Below, in pieces: positions 8,261 to 16,723 of a stretch of 64,000 bases of DNA (position 1 is its first letter; every line of letters begins with the position of its first letter). A program made the translations under genes and the position numbers. The notes under the pieces are model-generated. The model ran no database searches. It had not been told where the DNA came from and saw nothing but the letters and a program-made list of their open reading frames with translations. Origin of the DNA: a virus; the IMG/VR virus record IMGVR_UViG_3300033141_003726, positions 1 to 64,000 of that record. One strand, written 5' to 3'.

Positions 8261-10306
8261 GTGAATAAAGAAATTTATGAATATTTGTCTCCATACCTAT
8301 CAGATGATAGTAGTATACTTTTAAAAGAAGGCTATCTAGATGATAATATTAATGATATTCTTGATTATTTACAAGTATTGCTTACAGATACGTCAATTCC
8401 TGATAACGTTAAAGCCTATAAACTTAGGAATCTATGGCAATTATTCTACAGGATAAGACCTCCTACGGTAGAAGAGTTTCTTACTCCAAAGTGGATAGGC
8501 GTAATCGCAGACAAGATATATCCACAAGTAAAGGAGGCATTTAAACAGTACATGCAGCCATTAAATGGAAAAAGGGTATTGGCGTTAAGCACCTGTATTG
8601 GATGGGGAAAAACGACCCTGTCTACACTTATAGCAACATATATTGTTGTTCATTTGCATTATATGAAAAATCCGAAACGATTTTTTAATCTCAATGAAAT
8701 AGGGGCTATTGTAATTGCTCTTATGAGCTTCACACAAAGGAAGGTAAACCAGTTATTACTCCAGCCATTTTATACCTTGTTGAAATCTTCTCCAATGTTT
8801 GAAAGGGTATGGAGGGAGGACAGACTTGAAATTAAACAGAAAGAAATCGGTGATAAAAAAATAGCCTATACAAGTGCGGGTAGAATGGGCGCTTTCCAAT
8901 TTAGTAGAGATATTCATATAACAATTGCAAGCAGTAGAGAAGATTTGCTCGGTATGAATATTATCTTAGGAATTGTTTCAGAAATTTCCTTTTGGATTAA
9001 TCGTGGAATAGCTATTGAGGAGATTTGGGGGGCGTTTTCGGATATGAGAGAAAGAGTTAACTCACGATTTGCTCATCGATATTTAAGTGGAGTTATATTA
9101 GACAGCTCCCCATTAGATCTTTCTACATCCCCTATTGATAAGTGGATTTATGAGGGGGACGCTCAAACCGATCCTGAAGTACTCATCATAAATGCTAAGC
9201 ATTGGGATATGTTTCCTGAAAAATACCCAAAGTGGCAGAAAACAAATCAAACTATTCCGGTTTTTAAAGGAGATGCAGCGAGGCCTCCAAAAGTATTAAA
9301 TGATGAAGAGTATGAACGATATGCAAAAGAAGAGATAATAGAATTCCCGATTGATATGGTGGAAGCATTGAAAAACTCAACGGGGTTAAAAAGAGTAGTA
9401 GCTGATTTTGCAGGATGGCCTGCAGGAAGTCTTCCAAAGTTGATAGATGATAAAAGAGTGGTTGAAAATATTTTTACAAATAAACTTAATAATGTTTATA
9501 CCTCTATTGTAGCGCCGGACGATAAAGACCCTGAAAAATTAATATGGTACAAAGTAAGGGACTTGTTCTTTATTAAATCAGGACGTTGTTATGAGTTTTA
9601 TAGGGCCCCTCATGCATTACGTACAATTCATATTGATTTAGCTGAAAGCGGTGATATGGCTTGTATAAGCATGTGCCATTTAGAGATTGATATTGATTCG
9701 GGTTCAAATATTGTAGTAGGAGATTTTACGATACCAATATCCCCCGAAAAGTCTAAAATAAATCTTGACGCTGTATGCAATTTTATACTCGATTTAAAAA
9801 AAGAAGGGCATATAAGTTTTTATAAAGTTACTGCAGATCAATATCAAAGTAGTGCTCTTTTACAAAGATTAAAACGGAATAATATAGAAGTTGACAAATT
9901 ATCAGTTGATAGAGATACCACTCCCTACAGAGTGGTTATTAGTTGGATATATAATAATAGAATCAGAATTGGAAGAAATGTTATTCTTAAGAATAATTTA
10001 CTTTCACTTGTTGAAGTAAAAAATGAAAGGGGGAGAACAAAAATAGATCATACTAATGGTCGAATGGTGTATGAAGATAACGGTGATTGGAACAGATCAT
10101 TAATGGGAATAAATGCAAAAGATGCAAGTGACAGTTTTGTTGGTAGTGCTTATACTCTTATAGCAGAACTTGAAAATTCTATTCCACAATACACTTGGAG
10201 AGATGAACAATCTTTACAAAGTGATCAAAATGATGAAGATGTAGTTGATATGCCTATATTAGAAGAGTTACGTAAGAAGTTTAATTATATTTACTCTGAT
10301 AATTAA
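8261..10306 (+). CDS. terL: Terminase large subunit (DNA packaging ATPase/nuclease)
   Basis: Packages phage DNA into the prohead and cuts it. N-terminal ATPase: Walker A-like STCIGWGKTT at 110-119 and a hydrophobic Walker B stretch ILGIVSE at 235-241, with Ser-Glu in place of the usual Asp-Glu. C-terminal RNase H-like nuclease: acidic residues in HIDLAESGD (D459), TADQYQS (D526) and NAKDASDSF (D621/D624). Length 681 aa is within range for T4-like large terminases. Start is GTG 8261, directly after a promoter motif. An aaaggg 25 bases upstream is too far to be its ribosome site. No small terminase was recognised nearby. Confidence 0.93.
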   Translation: MNKEIYEYLSPYLSDDSSILLKEGYLDDNINDILDYLQVLLTDTSIPDNVKAYKLRNLWQLFYRIRPPTVEEFLTPKWIGVIADKIYPQVKEAFKQYMQPLNGKRVLALSTCIGWGKTTLSTLIATYIVVHLHYMKNPKRFFNLNEIGAIVIALMSFTQRKVNQLLLQPFYTLLKSSPMFERVWREDRLEIKQKEIGDKKIAYTSAGRMGAFQFSRDIHITIASSREDLLGMNIILGIVSEISFWINRGIAIEEIWGAFSDMRERVNSRFAHRYLSGVILDSSPLDLSTSPIDKWIYEGDAQTDPEVLIINAKHWDMFPEKYPKWQKTNQTIPVFKGDAARPPKVLNDEEYERYAKEEIIEFPIDMVEALKNSTGLKRVVADFAGWPAGSLPKLIDDKRVVENIFTNKLNNVYTSIVAPDDKDPEKLIWYKVRDLFFIKSGRCYEFYRAPHALRTIHIDLAESGDMACISMCHLEIDIDSGSNIVVGDFTIPISPEKSKINLDAVCNFILDLKKEGHISFYKVTADQYQSSALLQRLKRNNIEVDKLSVDRDTTPYRVVISWIYNNRIRIGRNVILKNNLLSLVEVKNERGRTKIDHTNGRMVYEDNGDWNRSLMGINAKDASDSFVGSAYTLIAELENSIPQYTWRDEQSLQSDQNDEDVVDMPILEELRKKFNYIYSDN

Positions 10307-10348
10307 ATTTTTTTATAAAAAAATTTATATTTTATATACGGGAGAGTT

Positions 10349-10699
10349 ATGAAAGTAAATAAAGAAGGTAAAGAAATATTAGAAAGAATACATTTAATAT
10401 CGGGAGTTAAAAAAGATGATGTAATTAGTGTATTGGAATCGTTATCGATTCTTATTGTTTTAAACTATCTTAATAATGATGATACTTATATCCCATTTAT
10501 TGGAAATTGTCATTTAGAATATAAAGGTGATAAAGTAATAGATGGGAAAGCAGAAGCTGTAGTAAAATGTATCTTTAGTGTAGATGATTTTCTTCTCCGT
10601 AACATCGGCCAAATAGAAGATGGTATTTCGGTTGATGCAGAAAAAATTCTTAAAAGGAAGATTTACTCTACATTAGGCGAATATCTAAACAAGGAGTAA
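10349..10699 (+). CDS. Small protein, possibly HU/IHF-like
   Basis: 116 residues with a good ribosome site (gggagag). The N-terminal pattern GVKKDDVISVLESLSILIVLN followed by YIPFIGNCHLEYKGD resembles the helix-turn and beta-arm entry of HU-family DNA-binding proteins, where a conserved IPFIG-type segment leads into the beta sheet. The DNA-clasping arm is not clear, so this is a guess. It sits before helicase loader and helicase, which would suit a DNA-binding role. Confidence 0.6.
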   Translation: MKVNKEGKEILERIHLISGVKKDDVISVLESLSILIVLNYLNNDDTYIPFIGNCHLEYKGDKVIDGKAEAVVKCIFSVDDFLLRNIGQIEDGISVDAEKILKRKIYSTLGEYLNKE

Positions 10700-10739
10700 T
10701 AATTAAAAATTTTTAAAGAAAAAGAGATACTTTTGAAAA

Positions 10740-11483
10740 ATGAAACTACCGAAATTTAGACCTTGTGTAAAGTGTGATAACGGATACATATATAGTACAA
10801 ATTCATTTAATGAACCTGTAGTTACAATTTGCTCATGTTTACAGAAATATCAGTATCAAATAAATCTGTTACAGAAATTAGAAAAAGCCAATATATTTCC
10901 TTCTCAATTTCTCTTGAAATATGATATAGATAACGATTATATCGGGCCTGATAAACAAGGTAATATACCAAAATTGAAAAAATTTATAAGGGAATTTAAG
11001 GACACTTTTTATGATAAAACTCTGTATATATACGGAAAAGTTGGAACTCAAAAAACAACAGTTGCTAATTGGATAGCAAAAGAGTTGATAGAGAAAGGCG
11101 TAAGTGTTTATTTTACTTTTTTAAATGATTTAATAAAAGAATTGCAAGAAAATACTTTTAGTGAACTTGATTTGGAAGATAAATACTATGATTGTGATTG
11201 TCTTATTATAGACAGAGCTTTTGGTAGGGATAAAGTTACCATTTATAAAAGTGGATATCAAATTCCGTTCTTAGATAATTTCCTTCGTAGAAGAATAGAT
11301 CAATTAAATAAAGCAACTATTATTATATCAAATGATGCAATAGAGAATATATCTAAGAATGGATTTAACGAGGATATTCAAAGTTTGATCGAAAGAAAAA
11401 CGAAACCGATTAAGTCAGTTTTTCTTTTTGAAGATTATTATGGAATTAAAGATGATTTTGGAACATTAAAGTTATGGGAATAA
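10740..11483 (+). CDS. DnaC/IstB-like helicase loader ATPase
   Basis: 247 residues. The N-terminus has clustered cysteines (CVKC at 9-12 and CSC near 32-34) as in zinc-binding DnaC/DnaI-type loaders. The ATPase core has YIYGKVGTQKTTVANWIA at about 96-113, a P-loop with Gln where Gly is normal before Lys, then CLIIDRAFG as Walker B. It is followed two bases later by a DnaB-type helicase, the usual loader-helicase pairing. I infer that it loads that helicase onto phage DNA. Confidence 0.82.
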   Translation: MKLPKFRPCVKCDNGYIYSTNSFNEPVVTICSCLQKYQYQINLLQKLEKANIFPSQFLLKYDIDNDYIGPDKQGNIPKLKKFIREFKDTFYDKTLYIYGKVGTQKTTVANWIAKELIEKGVSVYFTFLNDLIKELQENTFSELDLEDKYYDCDCLIIDRAFGRDKVTIYKSGYQIPFLDNFLRRRIDQLNKATIIISNDAIENISKNGFNEDIQSLIERKTKPIKSVFLFEDYYGIKDDFGTLKLWE

Positions 11484-11484
11484 T

Positions 11485-12906
11485 ATGAACGAAAAAAGTA
11501 TTGTTTATCTTGAACAAAATATATTATCGTGTTGTATTGAAAATCCTAGATATATTTTTGATATTGATAGTAAGTTTTTTTTATCCGAAGAAGGGGCTGA
11601 GTTATTTAAAACATTTAAGAATCTTTATATTCGGGATTTACCAATTAATAAAAGAAATATTTTAATTGATTTAAGCAAAAAAAATAAATCAATACAAGAA
11701 ACTATTATTGATAGTTTATTTGATCTTAATGTTGAAAAAGATGAGTCAAATTTTCAAAAATACCTTAAAGATTTAAAAGAGCAACGATTTAAGTTTAATG
11801 TTATAAAACAAATAATTCCTAGTATGCTTAAAGAAAGCTCTAAAGCAGAGGTTTCAATTGGCGAAATAACCGAACTTGTTCAAAGTATACAAGAAGAACT
11901 TTATGAATTAAATAAGAAAGAAACAAAGTTGTATACTCCTGATCGTATGTTTAGTGATTATGAATTAACTTTGTATTCAAGGCAGGATACTGTATTTGAT
12001 TATAGTACAGGCGATAGTTATTTAGATAGCATGCTATTAGAAAAATTCCAACCAGGAAGAATAACAACAATATTTGGCCCTAGCGGAGTGGGTAAAAGTG
12101 CTTTTGCCTTATTTCTTGTAAATAGACAGATGCATAAGATGATTCCTAGTATGTATTTCACTCTTGAAATGACGTACGAATCTACTATGGATAGATTAGT
12201 TGCACAAATATTAAATATTCCTGTAAAAGAACTATACCCACAAATATATAGTAGAGATAACATTGAAGAGGTAAATCATTCAATTATTCAACAGGTAAGA
12301 GAGTTAAAAGAAAGATTTAAAGATTCGCAATTTTTTGAGCTTATTGAAGAGGATTCTTTGTACATTCATAATATTGAATCACTGATACGGGATTTTAAAG
12401 TTAAAAGTAAAGTTGATTATGTAATCGTAACGATTGATTTGTTAACTATGTTAAAAGAATTTAACGAGGGAAGTAAAAGTAAAGCGGATAAATATGAAGA
12501 TGCTATGAATTTATTACATGAGATGGCAAGAAGAAATAATGTTCATATAGTGGGGGTAGTGCAGGGAAGAAGACAGAATGAAAGAGTTAATATTACAAGC
12601 ATAGATCAATTAGAAAGATTTAGACCCCAATCACAAGAAATAAAAAATTCGGGGGCTATTTATGAAAGATCACGAACAATATTGGGCATATTTAGAAAGA
12701 AGCACTTTGCTAATTTATATCTTCCAAATGATCCTAATACATCTATAATGCCAGATATAATGGAAATTGATATTTTAAAACAGAACATGGGGGCAACAGG
12801 ACGTATAAACTATTTGTTTGAACCTGAAACATATAGATTTATGAAAATTGTAGATAATGTAGAAGAGATAGAAAATTCAGGAGAGGGAAATGAAGATATT
12901 AGTTAA
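11485..12906 (+). CDS. dnaB: Replicative DNA helicase (DnaB/gp41 family)
   Basis: Hexameric helicase that unwinds DNA at the fork. After an N-terminal helical domain (about 1-145), the RecA-like core has Walker A GPSGVGKS at 198-205, YFTLEMTYESTMDRL (the DnaB H1a region) near 230-245, VDYVIVTIDLLTML as Walker B, and VVQGRRQNE as the H3/arginine region. Length 473 aa is typical. It begins two bases after the loader gene. No phage primase was recognised in the window. Confidence 0.93.
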   Translation: MNEKSIVYLEQNILSCCIENPRYIFDIDSKFFLSEEGAELFKTFKNLYIRDLPINKRNILIDLSKKNKSIQETIIDSLFDLNVEKDESNFQKYLKDLKEQRFKFNVIKQIIPSMLKESSKAEVSIGEITELVQSIQEELYELNKKETKLYTPDRMFSDYELTLYSRQDTVFDYSTGDSYLDSMLLEKFQPGRITTIFGPSGVGKSAFALFLVNRQMHKMIPSMYFTLEMTYESTMDRLVAQILNIPVKELYPQIYSRDNIEEVNHSIIQQVRELKERFKDSQFFELIEEDSLYIHNIESLIRDFKVKSKVDYVIVTIDLLTMLKEFNEGSKSKADKYEDAMNLLHEMARRNNVHIVGVVQGRRQNERVNITSIDQLERFRPQSQEIKNSGAIYERSRTILGIFRKKHFANLYLPNDPNTSIMPDIMEIDILKQNMGATGRINYLFEPETYRFMKIVDNVEEIENSGEGNEDIS

Positions 12907-12966
12907 AAAATTTTTAAAAAAAATTTATATTATAATTAAAGAAAAATCTTTTTAAGGAGTGTAAAA

Positions 12967-13824
12967 ATGAATAATTTTAATTCTGTACAAGGACTTGATC
13001 TTAATCAAGTCAAACAAAGTATAGCGTTTCCTATTTCACGTATGGATTTAGTAACAGAAAATCCACATGAGGAAACAAAATTTCAACTAGTACGGAGGGA
13101 AGATACGGGGAGGAAGTTAGGTATTATTAGAAAAAATCATCCCACTATTCCATATCCGGATGTTATGGATTGGCTTACTGCTGAATTTGATAACGCTGAA
13201 GTAGTATATAAACTTCGAGATTCGGTAGTAAAAAATGATGGGTCATTATTTCAAGAATATCTTTTTGATTACAATATTGAACCGCCAGATGGTGAGGATA
13301 TCTCCCCTCTTGTTATAGTAAAATCAAGTTACGTAGGCCCCCCGCTTGATATATACTTCGGCACCTATCGATTTGTGTGTAGTAATGGAGTAATAACAGG
13401 GGAAACAATTGAAAAAATTCACATTAATGCACGATCCTCCGATATTCTTAATTCATCTATTCGAGATGATATAAGAGTGTCCTTAGATAAATTTGAAAGA
13501 GTAGCGGGGCTGTATAAAAATCTTACTCATGAAAAATTTAATCCATATCTTAATGCAGTCATTGCCAATATGTATATTTCAACTGGAGTTAAGAAAGTAA
13601 TTCTTAAAGAACTTCAAAAACAAGGCAGTGTTGAATTATTAAAAGAAAAAATTAAAGCTGAAGACTTTAATGAAAATTTTAGAGAAAATCTATTCAATAT
13701 AATAAATGAAATTACCGCATGGGAATTTTACAATATTGTAACTAATATTGCCACAAGAAAGAGTAATACTGTAGCGGCTCGATTAGGAAATTACATAAAT
13801 ATTTCTAAGGTATTTAGAATTTAA
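12967..13824 (+). CDS. DUF932-like phage protein
   Basis: 285 residues, start ATG with aaggag nine bases upstream. FGTYRFVCSNGVITGE near 135-150 matches the core signature of the DUF932 family found in phages and plasmids. The upstream NSY-type position here reads KSSYVGP. Function of the family is unknown. Upstream lies a T- and A-rich gap (12907-12957) with a possible AT-rich promoter; the tmRNA-like gene follows nine bases after the stop. Confidence 0.78.
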   Translation: MNNFNSVQGLDLNQVKQSIAFPISRMDLVTENPHEETKFQLVRREDTGRKLGIIRKNHPTIPYPDVMDWLTAEFDNAEVVYKLRDSVVKNDGSLFQEYLFDYNIEPPDGEDISPLVIVKSSYVGPPLDIYFGTYRFVCSNGVITGETIEKIHINARSSDILNSSIRDDIRVSLDKFERVAGLYKNLTHEKFNPYLNAVIANMYISTGVKKVILKELQKQGSVELLKEKIKAEDFNENFRENLFNIINEITAWEFYNIVTNIATRKSNTVAARLGNYINISKVFRI

Positions 13825-13832
13825 ATAGAATT

Positions 13833-13944
13833 GGGGATGCAATTGGTTCGACTGTTAAAATAACACGGGGAGAGATACGATGCTCTCCCCGTGCTTTAAA
13901 AGACGACTTTAACTAGGACGAGGGTTCAAGGCCCTCCATCTCCA
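13833..13944 (+). ncRNA. Minimal tmRNA-like RNA (tRNA-like domain, no evident tag region)
   Basis: 5' GGGGATG (13833-13839) pairs over 7 bp with CATCTCC (13937-13943), giving a G3:U70 pair, the alanyl-tRNA synthetase identity element; A13944 is the discriminator. A 5-bp T stem (13920-13924 with 13932-13936) closes a TTCAAGG loop. GGACG just before the T stem and GGTTCGAC in the D region are hallmarks of tmRNA, not ordinary tRNA. GTTAAA (13854-13859) pairs with TTTAAC (13908-13913) as helix P2. Instead of pseudoknots and a tag frame there is one perfect 11-bp hairpin (13864-13874 with 13883-13893). CCA is not encoded. Normal tmRNA is about three times longer. No ALAA-type tag is readable. Confidence 0.8.
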
Positions 13945-13960
13945 AAAGTAGAGAAGTAAT

Positions 13961-14221
13961 ATGGTGTGTTTAGAGGATAAAGATAAAGATACTGCACTTA
14001 CAAAAGTGGCGATAGGATTTACTCAAGCCGGCAATACTTTAGGAACTACTTCAGATATGGAGGAGTTAACATTGGAGGTGGAAAGTCAGTATGGCGATAT
14101 TTCTAAGGGGGGACTTTTTTTTGTTCTAAGAACTAATACAGGATGGAGTTTTGATAATATTAACGATATTGAACAAACGATAAGAAAATTATGGAGTAAA
14201 TTAAAAAATATAAAAATTTAA
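13961..14221 (+). CDS. Small hypothetical protein after the tmRNA-like gene
   Basis: 86 residues from ATG 13961 with a modest ribosome site (gagaag). The sequence is acidic and unremarkable (GFTQAGNTLGTTSDMEEL and SKGGLFFVLRTNTGWSFDN), ending in a basic tail. No family recognised. It lies 16 bases downstream of the tmRNA-like RNA and might be co-transcribed with it. Confidence 0.65.
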   Translation: MVCLEDKDKDTALTKVAIGFTQAGNTLGTTSDMEELTLEVESQYGDISKGGLFFVLRTNTGWSFDNINDIEQTIRKLWSKLKNIKI

Positions 14222-14240
14222 ATTTTTAAATAAAAAATTG

Positions 14241-14272
14241 AACCACATACTAATATATTGTAAAAGGTGGTT
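14241..14272 (+). promoter_or_regulatory. Late-promoter motif inside an inverted repeat covering a ribosome site
   Basis: ACTAATATA at 14249-14257 lies between AACCAC (14241-14246) and GTGGTT (14267-14272). The 3' arm contains the aggtgg ribosome site of the gene at 14276. Transcripts coming from upstream could hide the site, whereas transcripts starting at the motif would lack the 5' arm. Confidence 0.5.
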
Positions 14273-14275
14273 TTT

Positions 14276-14710
14276 ATGCTTAAGGCGATTGTAACAGGAT
14301 CAAAAAATTTTAGTGATTATAAATTTCTCGAGGATATAATTGATGAAGTTTTATTTGAGATATACGTTTTTTCAAAAGGATTTAATTATGTTGAAATAGT
14401 GTCAGGAACATCTTCTAAAGGGGTTGACAGTCTTAGTGTACAGTATGCAAAGAGTAGAAATTATCAAATTAAACAATTTCCAGTACAATGGGATTTATAT
14501 GGTAGAAGAGCGGGAATATTACGCAACAATGAAATGGCAAAGTATTTATACAGAAATATATACGAGCACAAAGGGCTTGGAATTTGTATATGTTTTTGGG
14601 ATGAAAAAAGTAAAGGCACTGCCAATATGATTGATACTGCAAAGCAGTATAATATTCCTACTTATGTAATAAATTATAATTCCCTAGAATGGGATGAGGA
14701 GGAAATATAA
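14276..14710 (+). CDS. SLOG-superfamily (DUF2493/YspA-like) protein
   Basis: 144 residues. The Rossmann-type pattern is that of DUF2493: AIVTGSKNFSDY at 4-15, IVSGTSSKGVDSLSVQYAK, FPVQWDLYGRRAGILRNNEMA and FWDEKSKGTANMIDTAKQ. SLOG proteins bind nucleotide or nucleotide-derived ligands, and their role in phages is unknown. The start is ATG 14276, with aaaaggtgg spaced correctly, rather than GTG 14267. The TAA overlaps the next ATG by one base. Confidence 0.85.
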   Translation: MLKAIVTGSKNFSDYKFLEDIIDEVLFEIYVFSKGFNYVEIVSGTSSKGVDSLSVQYAKSRNYQIKQFPVQWDLYGRRAGILRNNEMAKYLYRNIYEHKGLGICICFWDEKSKGTANMIDTAKQYNIPTYVINYNSLEWDEEEI

Positions 14711-14850
14711 TGGGAGATAAGGTGAAACTTAATGAAAAAGAAATAACTCGAGAAGAATTAGAAAAAAAGAAAGAAGAGATCGCAAACATGTCAGGAGCTC
14801 GAATAGTTGAAGTCCGACCCGGAGAATTCAAGATTAGACTTTACGATTAA
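14710..14850 (+). CDS. Small conserved phage protein (46 aa)
   Basis: ATG 14710 overlaps the preceding stop (TAATG). The protein is a charged helix followed by ARIVEVRPGEFKIRLYD, a short beta-strand-like end that I have seen in other small phage proteins. No function known. Strong overlap coupling makes it a credible gene despite its size. Confidence 0.65.
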   Translation: MGDKVKLNEKEITREELEKKKEEIANMSGARIVEVRPGEFKIRLYD

Positions 14851-14878
14851 TTTTTTTTTAAAAAGGAAATCAGAAAAC

Positions 14879-15256
14879 ATGGAAAAAAAAGAAGAAAAAA
14901 ATAGAATAAAAAAATTTGAAAATGATCCGCCTAAAAATTTATATTCTAGACTTGCATATCGATACCTTTTTAATAGATTAAAGACGTATATTCGAATTGT
15001 TATGGTGCATAAAAAAACTGAAGAAGAAGCAAAAGCTGAAATATATCGACATCTTGTTCGCTATATGCTTAAAATACAAGAATGTATAGATCAATTTGAA
15101 AAGGATTTAGAAAATTTATTAGAGGATGGCGACAGAGTTTATTTTCCATTAGAAGAGGAATGTATAGAAAAGACGAATGGCAAAATTCAAATAGTTTCAG
15201 TTGGAAAAGATCAAATTCATAAATGGGTAAAAACTTATAAAAAAAATGAACAATAA
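14879..15256 (+). CDS. Hypothetical charged protein
   Basis: 125 residues from ATG 14879, preceded by aaaaagg. A frame open further upstream would give an earlier non-ATG start, but that would overlap most of the end of the previous small gene and has no ribosome site. Predicted mostly helical: a basic N-terminus, then an acidic segment near 80-95, then a basic tail. No family recognised. Confidence 0.7.
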   Translation: MEKKEEKNRIKKFENDPPKNLYSRLAYRYLFNRLKTYIRIVMVHKKTEEEAKAEIYRHLVRYMLKIQECIDQFEKDLENLLEDGDRVYFPLEEECIEKTNGKIQIVSVGKDQIHKWVKTYKKNEQ

Positions 15257-15315
15257 TAAAAAATTATCATAAAATGTATATATTAATATTAAAAATAAAA
15301 CGGGGGTATCTAGAA

Positions 15316-15504
15316 ATGAAAAGAACGTTAAATGAAATAACCGCAATCATTAAATTAAAGACCGATTTTGAAAAACTTAAAGCATTATTTATATTGTTGA
15401 ATATCGATTTTGAAGTTGCTGGCAATAGTCTGCGCATAGAAAATAGAAGATTTGATTTTGGACCAAAAACTGGAGATTTAACTAATATTGAAGATTGTGA
15501 ATGA
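15316..15504 (+). CDS. Small hypothetical protein (62 aa)
   Basis: Begins at ATG 15316 after cggggg. An upstream in-frame ATG at 15274 lacks a ribosome site and lies within an AT-rich stretch (tatatattaatatta, 15281-15295) that resembles a degenerate late-promoter motif. The protein has a helical N-terminus and a beta-like end, with no recognised family. It lies just upstream of the gp47-like nuclease. Confidence 0.6.
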   Translation: MKRTLNEITAIIKLKTDFEKLKALFILLNIDFEVAGNSLRIENRRFDFGPKTGDLTNIEDCE

Positions 15505-15532
15505 AAAAAAGAAAGATAGGAGTTAAAATAAT

Positions 15533-16483
15533 ATGAAAAATAAAATTATCATATTCGGTGATGATCATATTCGATATGATGAGCCTTTCTTTAGCGCTAA
15601 AAAAGATTATTTTCAATGGGTAATACAGCAAGATTTTAATAATAAAGATAATATAGCAATTCATGTTGGGGATTTGTTTCATAGTAATCATCCAACTCCT
15701 CGTGAGTATGATTTAGCGTATTGGTTTTTACAAAAGTTAAGATTTTCTAAAGTATTTATTCTCTCGGGAAATGGTATACATGAATATAACAGAGTAAAAG
15801 AGACGTATGCTATAAAACCTCTTGATAGAATAGATAATGTAGAAATTATTATTAAACCACAGGAATCGAAGTTAGGTAATCTTAATATTTTATTCCTTCC
15901 ATGGATTCCAAGTCGTTATTATAATGACATGACTATGAGGGAGTGGTATGAAGGTCTTCCAGAGAAAGAGTACGATTATATATTTGGACATTTTGCTCAC
16001 AAAGAATTTTACGGAACTGAAATTGATATTTCCCAATTAAAAGGGAAAAAAAGAATGGGGCATATCCATGTGCCTGATGATGAGTATGTTGGAGTAAATA
16101 CAATTACAAGAGCAGATGAAAAAGGAATACATTGCAGGCTTAATTGTATTGATATGTTTACAGGAGAGGAAGAACTTATCGAAATTCCCAAATTTTTAGA
16201 CTATTATGAAGTAGAATACCCAAATAAATTGCCGGATAATATAGAAGCTCGATATTCGATATGGACGGTTACTAATGCTCCATCAAAAGAAAAAGCTGAA
16301 CAGAAGTACAGTTACATTTATATAAAGAATATTGTTCTAGATAATAAAAGTTTGTCCAGGAGCAATAATAAAAATACTAATATAACAGGAAAAAAAGCGT
16401 CAATAAGGGAATATTTTGATTTCTTTATACAGGACTATGGAATAAGTAAAGAAATAGAAAAAAAATTAAGGAGTGTTATATGA
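15533..16483 (+). CDS. 47: Mre11/SbcD-like recombination nuclease (T4 gp47-like)
   Basis: Nuclease partner of the gp46-like ATPase. Metallophosphoesterase motifs are present: FGDDHIR at 8-14 (Asp-x-His), HVGDLFH at 44-50, GNGIHEYNR at 79-87, GHFAHKEFYG near 155-164 and GHIHVPD near 178-184. The third motif normally reads GNH[DE]; here two residues (Gly-Ile) sit between GN and HE. Length 316 aa is near T4 gp47 (339 aa). ATG 15533 follows aggag. The stop overlaps the next ATG (ATGA). Its separation from the gp46 gene by 11.5 kb is unusual. Confidence 0.92.
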   Translation: MKNKIIIFGDDHIRYDEPFFSAKKDYFQWVIQQDFNNKDNIAIHVGDLFHSNHPTPREYDLAYWFLQKLRFSKVFILSGNGIHEYNRVKETYAIKPLDRIDNVEIIIKPQESKLGNLNILFLPWIPSRYYNDMTMREWYEGLPEKEYDYIFGHFAHKEFYGTEIDISQLKGKKRMGHIHVPDDEYVGVNTITRADEKGIHCRLNCIDMFTGEEELIEIPKFLDYYEVEYPNKLPDNIEARYSIWTVTNAPSKEKAEQKYSYIYIKNIVLDNKSLSRSNNKNTNITGKKASIREYFDFFIQDYGISKEIEKKLRSVI

Positions 16484-16689
16484 TTGACATAAAAATAAGA
16501 GACGTGGAATTAGAGTTAACAGAGAAAGAGGCCTGGAATTTATATGATAATTTAAGTAAATTTTTTAAGGAAAAAGAAATGGGAAGTTATAAAAATTTAT
16601 CGGATACTTCAAAAGATAATGAATTAAAGGTGGATTTGGAATGTTGGGGAAGCTCGAAAAGTCCATCTGTAAATTTGTATATTAAATAG
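16480..16689 (+). CDS. Small hypothetical protein (69 aa)
   Basis: Starts in an ATGA overlap with the gp47-like gene and has its own aaggag, so translation is probably coupled. The sequence begins DIKIRDVELELTEKEAWNLY and is acidic. No motif is recognised. It could be a small accessory protein, but nothing shows this. Confidence 0.65.
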   Translation: MIDIKIRDVELELTEKEAWNLYDNLSKFFKEKEMGSYKNLSDTSKDNELKVDLECWGSSKSPSVNLYIK

Positions 16690-16723
16690 CAACTATTAAG
16701 AGGGGAGGCATTAAAAGTTATTT

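Noticed and set aside
13833-13944. Ordinary tRNA gene
   Set aside because: No anticodon arm of 5 bp with a 7-base loop is present; the D region and GGACG before the T stem are those of tmRNA, and the length of 112 nt with an 11-bp central hairpin does not fit a tRNA variable arm.
14807-14878. Upstream non-ATG start for the 14879 gene
   Set aside because: It would overlap the small gene 14710-14850, encode odd sequence and lack a ribosome site; ATG 14879 has aaaaagg.
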